The position numbers and the translations under genes are program-made. Shown piece by piece: positions 5,611 to 6,252 of a stretch of 6,252 bases of DNA. This DNA is from Mariprofundus sp. (lineage in GTDB: Bacteria > Pseudomonadota > Zetaproteobacteria > Mariprofundales > Mariprofundaceae), in NCBI GenBank assembly GCA_021772845.1, contig JAJFLF010000261.1, forward strand, positions 1-6,252, given 5' to 3'. Numbering within the stretch: position 1 is the first letter of the stretch; every line of letters starts with the position of its first letter. The notes below the pieces were generated by a model. That model ran no database searches and was not told the origin of the DNA. It was given only the letters and a program-made list of their open reading frames with translations.

Positions 5611-6252
5611 TCAGACCTCCTGCCCCGGTAGCAGTGCAAAATGCTGACGAATCACCTGCAAATGCTCTTTTGCTGTATCAATGTCGAACTCATCCATGGC
5701 GTTTTCCAGCTGTTCAAATAGTGCTCTGCTATCACTCCTGGCTATTATTGGCCGCAATGTCTCCAGATTTACCGCCGCTTTGCCCAGATCATTGTCCAGG
5801 GCTTGTTCCAGCGCATCAAGCAATGCCGCCATCTCCACCGGCTGACATGCAACACTCACTTCATCCGCAGCCTCTGCCCCCGGTTGCAATGCAGCATTGA
5901 TGCTTGTCTGTGCCCGGCTAAGTTGCTGCTCGAAAGATTGCTGCAGTGATATCAGTAATTCCCTGTCACTCTTTGTTGCGGCATGTTCAATCTGACCGGC
6001 GATCTCCGAAAGTTCCCAGCCACCCAGATTGGATGCCACCCCTTTGATCGAGTGGGCCAACTCGGCAGCTGCCCCGAAATCCTGTTCTGTGATGGCCTCA
6101 GACATGCGCGAAACCGCATCGATATTGGTGCTGTTGAACTTTTTCAGCAATTTCATATAGAGCTTACTGTTACCCCCCAGTCGATTAACCGCTCCGCTCA
6201 CATCAAAACCATCTATCGGTGGAAGCTCTGACGCAGGCCTGCTCTCTTGCCG
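5611..6252 (-). CDS. C-terminal part of a probable hybrid sensor kinase carrying an Hpt domain (partial, cut by window end)
   Basis: The frame stays open to the right edge of the window, so the true start lies outside; the GTG at 6201 is not a credible start because the coding pattern continues through it. The visible 213 residues start with a Pro/Ser/Glu linker, then LPPIDGFD followed by a short conserved-looking stretch (RLGGNSKLY), the usual lead-in to an Hpt domain in large hybrid kinases. The Hpt domain (about 30-120 of the fragment) carries the phospho-accepting H67 in AHSIKGVASNLG, with the K and G expected two and more residues later. A second helical segment (about 135-205, ending FDIDTAKEHLQVIRQHF) lacks a histidine motif; a tail of this kind is common after Hpt in such kinases. 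It overlaps the HD-GYP gene by one base and probably passes phosphate to it. A stand-alone Hpt protein with a longer N-terminus is the alternative. Confidence 0.88.
   Translation of the reverse strand, partial: RQESRPASELPPIDGFDVSGAVNRLGGNSKLYMKLLKKFNSTNIDAVSRMSEAITEQDFGAAAELAHSIKGVASNLGGWELSEIAGQIEHAATKSDRELLISLQQSFEQQLSRAQTSINAALQPGAEAADEVSVACQPVEMAALLDALEQALDNDLGKAAVNLETLRPIIARSDSRALFEQLENAMDEFDIDTAKEHLQVIRQHFALLPGQEV
5615..5621 (-). promoter_or_regulatory. Strong ribosome binding site of the HD-GYP gene, inside the end of the Hpt gene
   Basis: AGGAGGT on the minus strand lies within the last codons of the upstream gene. It allows both re-initiation after the TGA at 5611-5613 and independent loading, with spacing that favours the second of two adjacent ATGs. 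Confidence 0.75.

Noticed and set aside
5611..6201. Hpt protein as a complete 196-residue gene starting at GTG 6201
   Set aside because: The frame continues upstream to the window edge with residues (LPPIDGFD) typical of the lead-in to Hpt in hybrid kinases, and no ribosome binding site is seen at 6201.

Overview
The window reads as a piece of a proteobacterial chromosome, most likely a Gram-negative aquatic or sediment bacterium of the gamma- or zetaproteobacterial type. This placement is an inference from strong Shine-Dalgarno sites, sigma70-like promoter elements, moderate GC, Sec signal peptides and a dense set of hybrid-kinase, Hpt and HD-GYP signalling genes. I see no insertion sequence, CRISPR array, tRNA or rRNA gene, and no phage or plasmid module.

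Layout: (1) 45-1415, minus strand: a two-gene unit. The first gene encodes a secreted acidic protein of unknown function. The second, 33-54 bases downstream depending on the start chosen, encodes a rubrerythrin-like diiron protein with an N-terminal signal or anchor and an incomplete rubredoxin site. (2) 1416-1583: a divergent control region with a good sigma70-type promoter facing right and a 13-bp-spaced direct repeat beside the weaker leftward promoter. (3) 1584-4340, plus strand: a 918-residue soluble hybrid histidine kinase, PAS-PAS-GAF-PAS-HisKA-HATPase-REC, starting at TTG behind a perfect ribosome binding site. (4) 4341-4516: a convergent intergenic region with nested inverted repeats but no convincing terminator. 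(5) 4517-6252, minus strand: a translationally coupled pair. The upstream gene is cut by the window edge; its visible part is the Hpt-containing C-terminus of what is probably a large hybrid sensor kinase. The downstream gene is a complete REC-HD-GYP response regulator.

How the parts may work together: the minus-strand pair 6252-4517 looks like a complete phosphorelay ending in c-di-GMP hydrolysis, in which sensor kinase and Hpt pass phosphate to REC-HD-GYP. The large plus-strand kinase has its own receiver but neither an Hpt domain nor an output domain, so it needs a partner. The neighbouring Hpt protein is an obvious candidate, though this is only inferred from proximity. The divergent rubrerythrin unit suggests a link to oxidative stress or redox state, which could be what the cysteine-containing GAF domain of the kinase senses; that is also inference.

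The strongest oddities are in the rubrerythrin gene. It has all seven diiron ligands, but Asn replaces the first rubredoxin cysteine. It also has an export signal, and its best ribosome binding site and ATG lie out of frame by exactly one unit of a short CT repeat.
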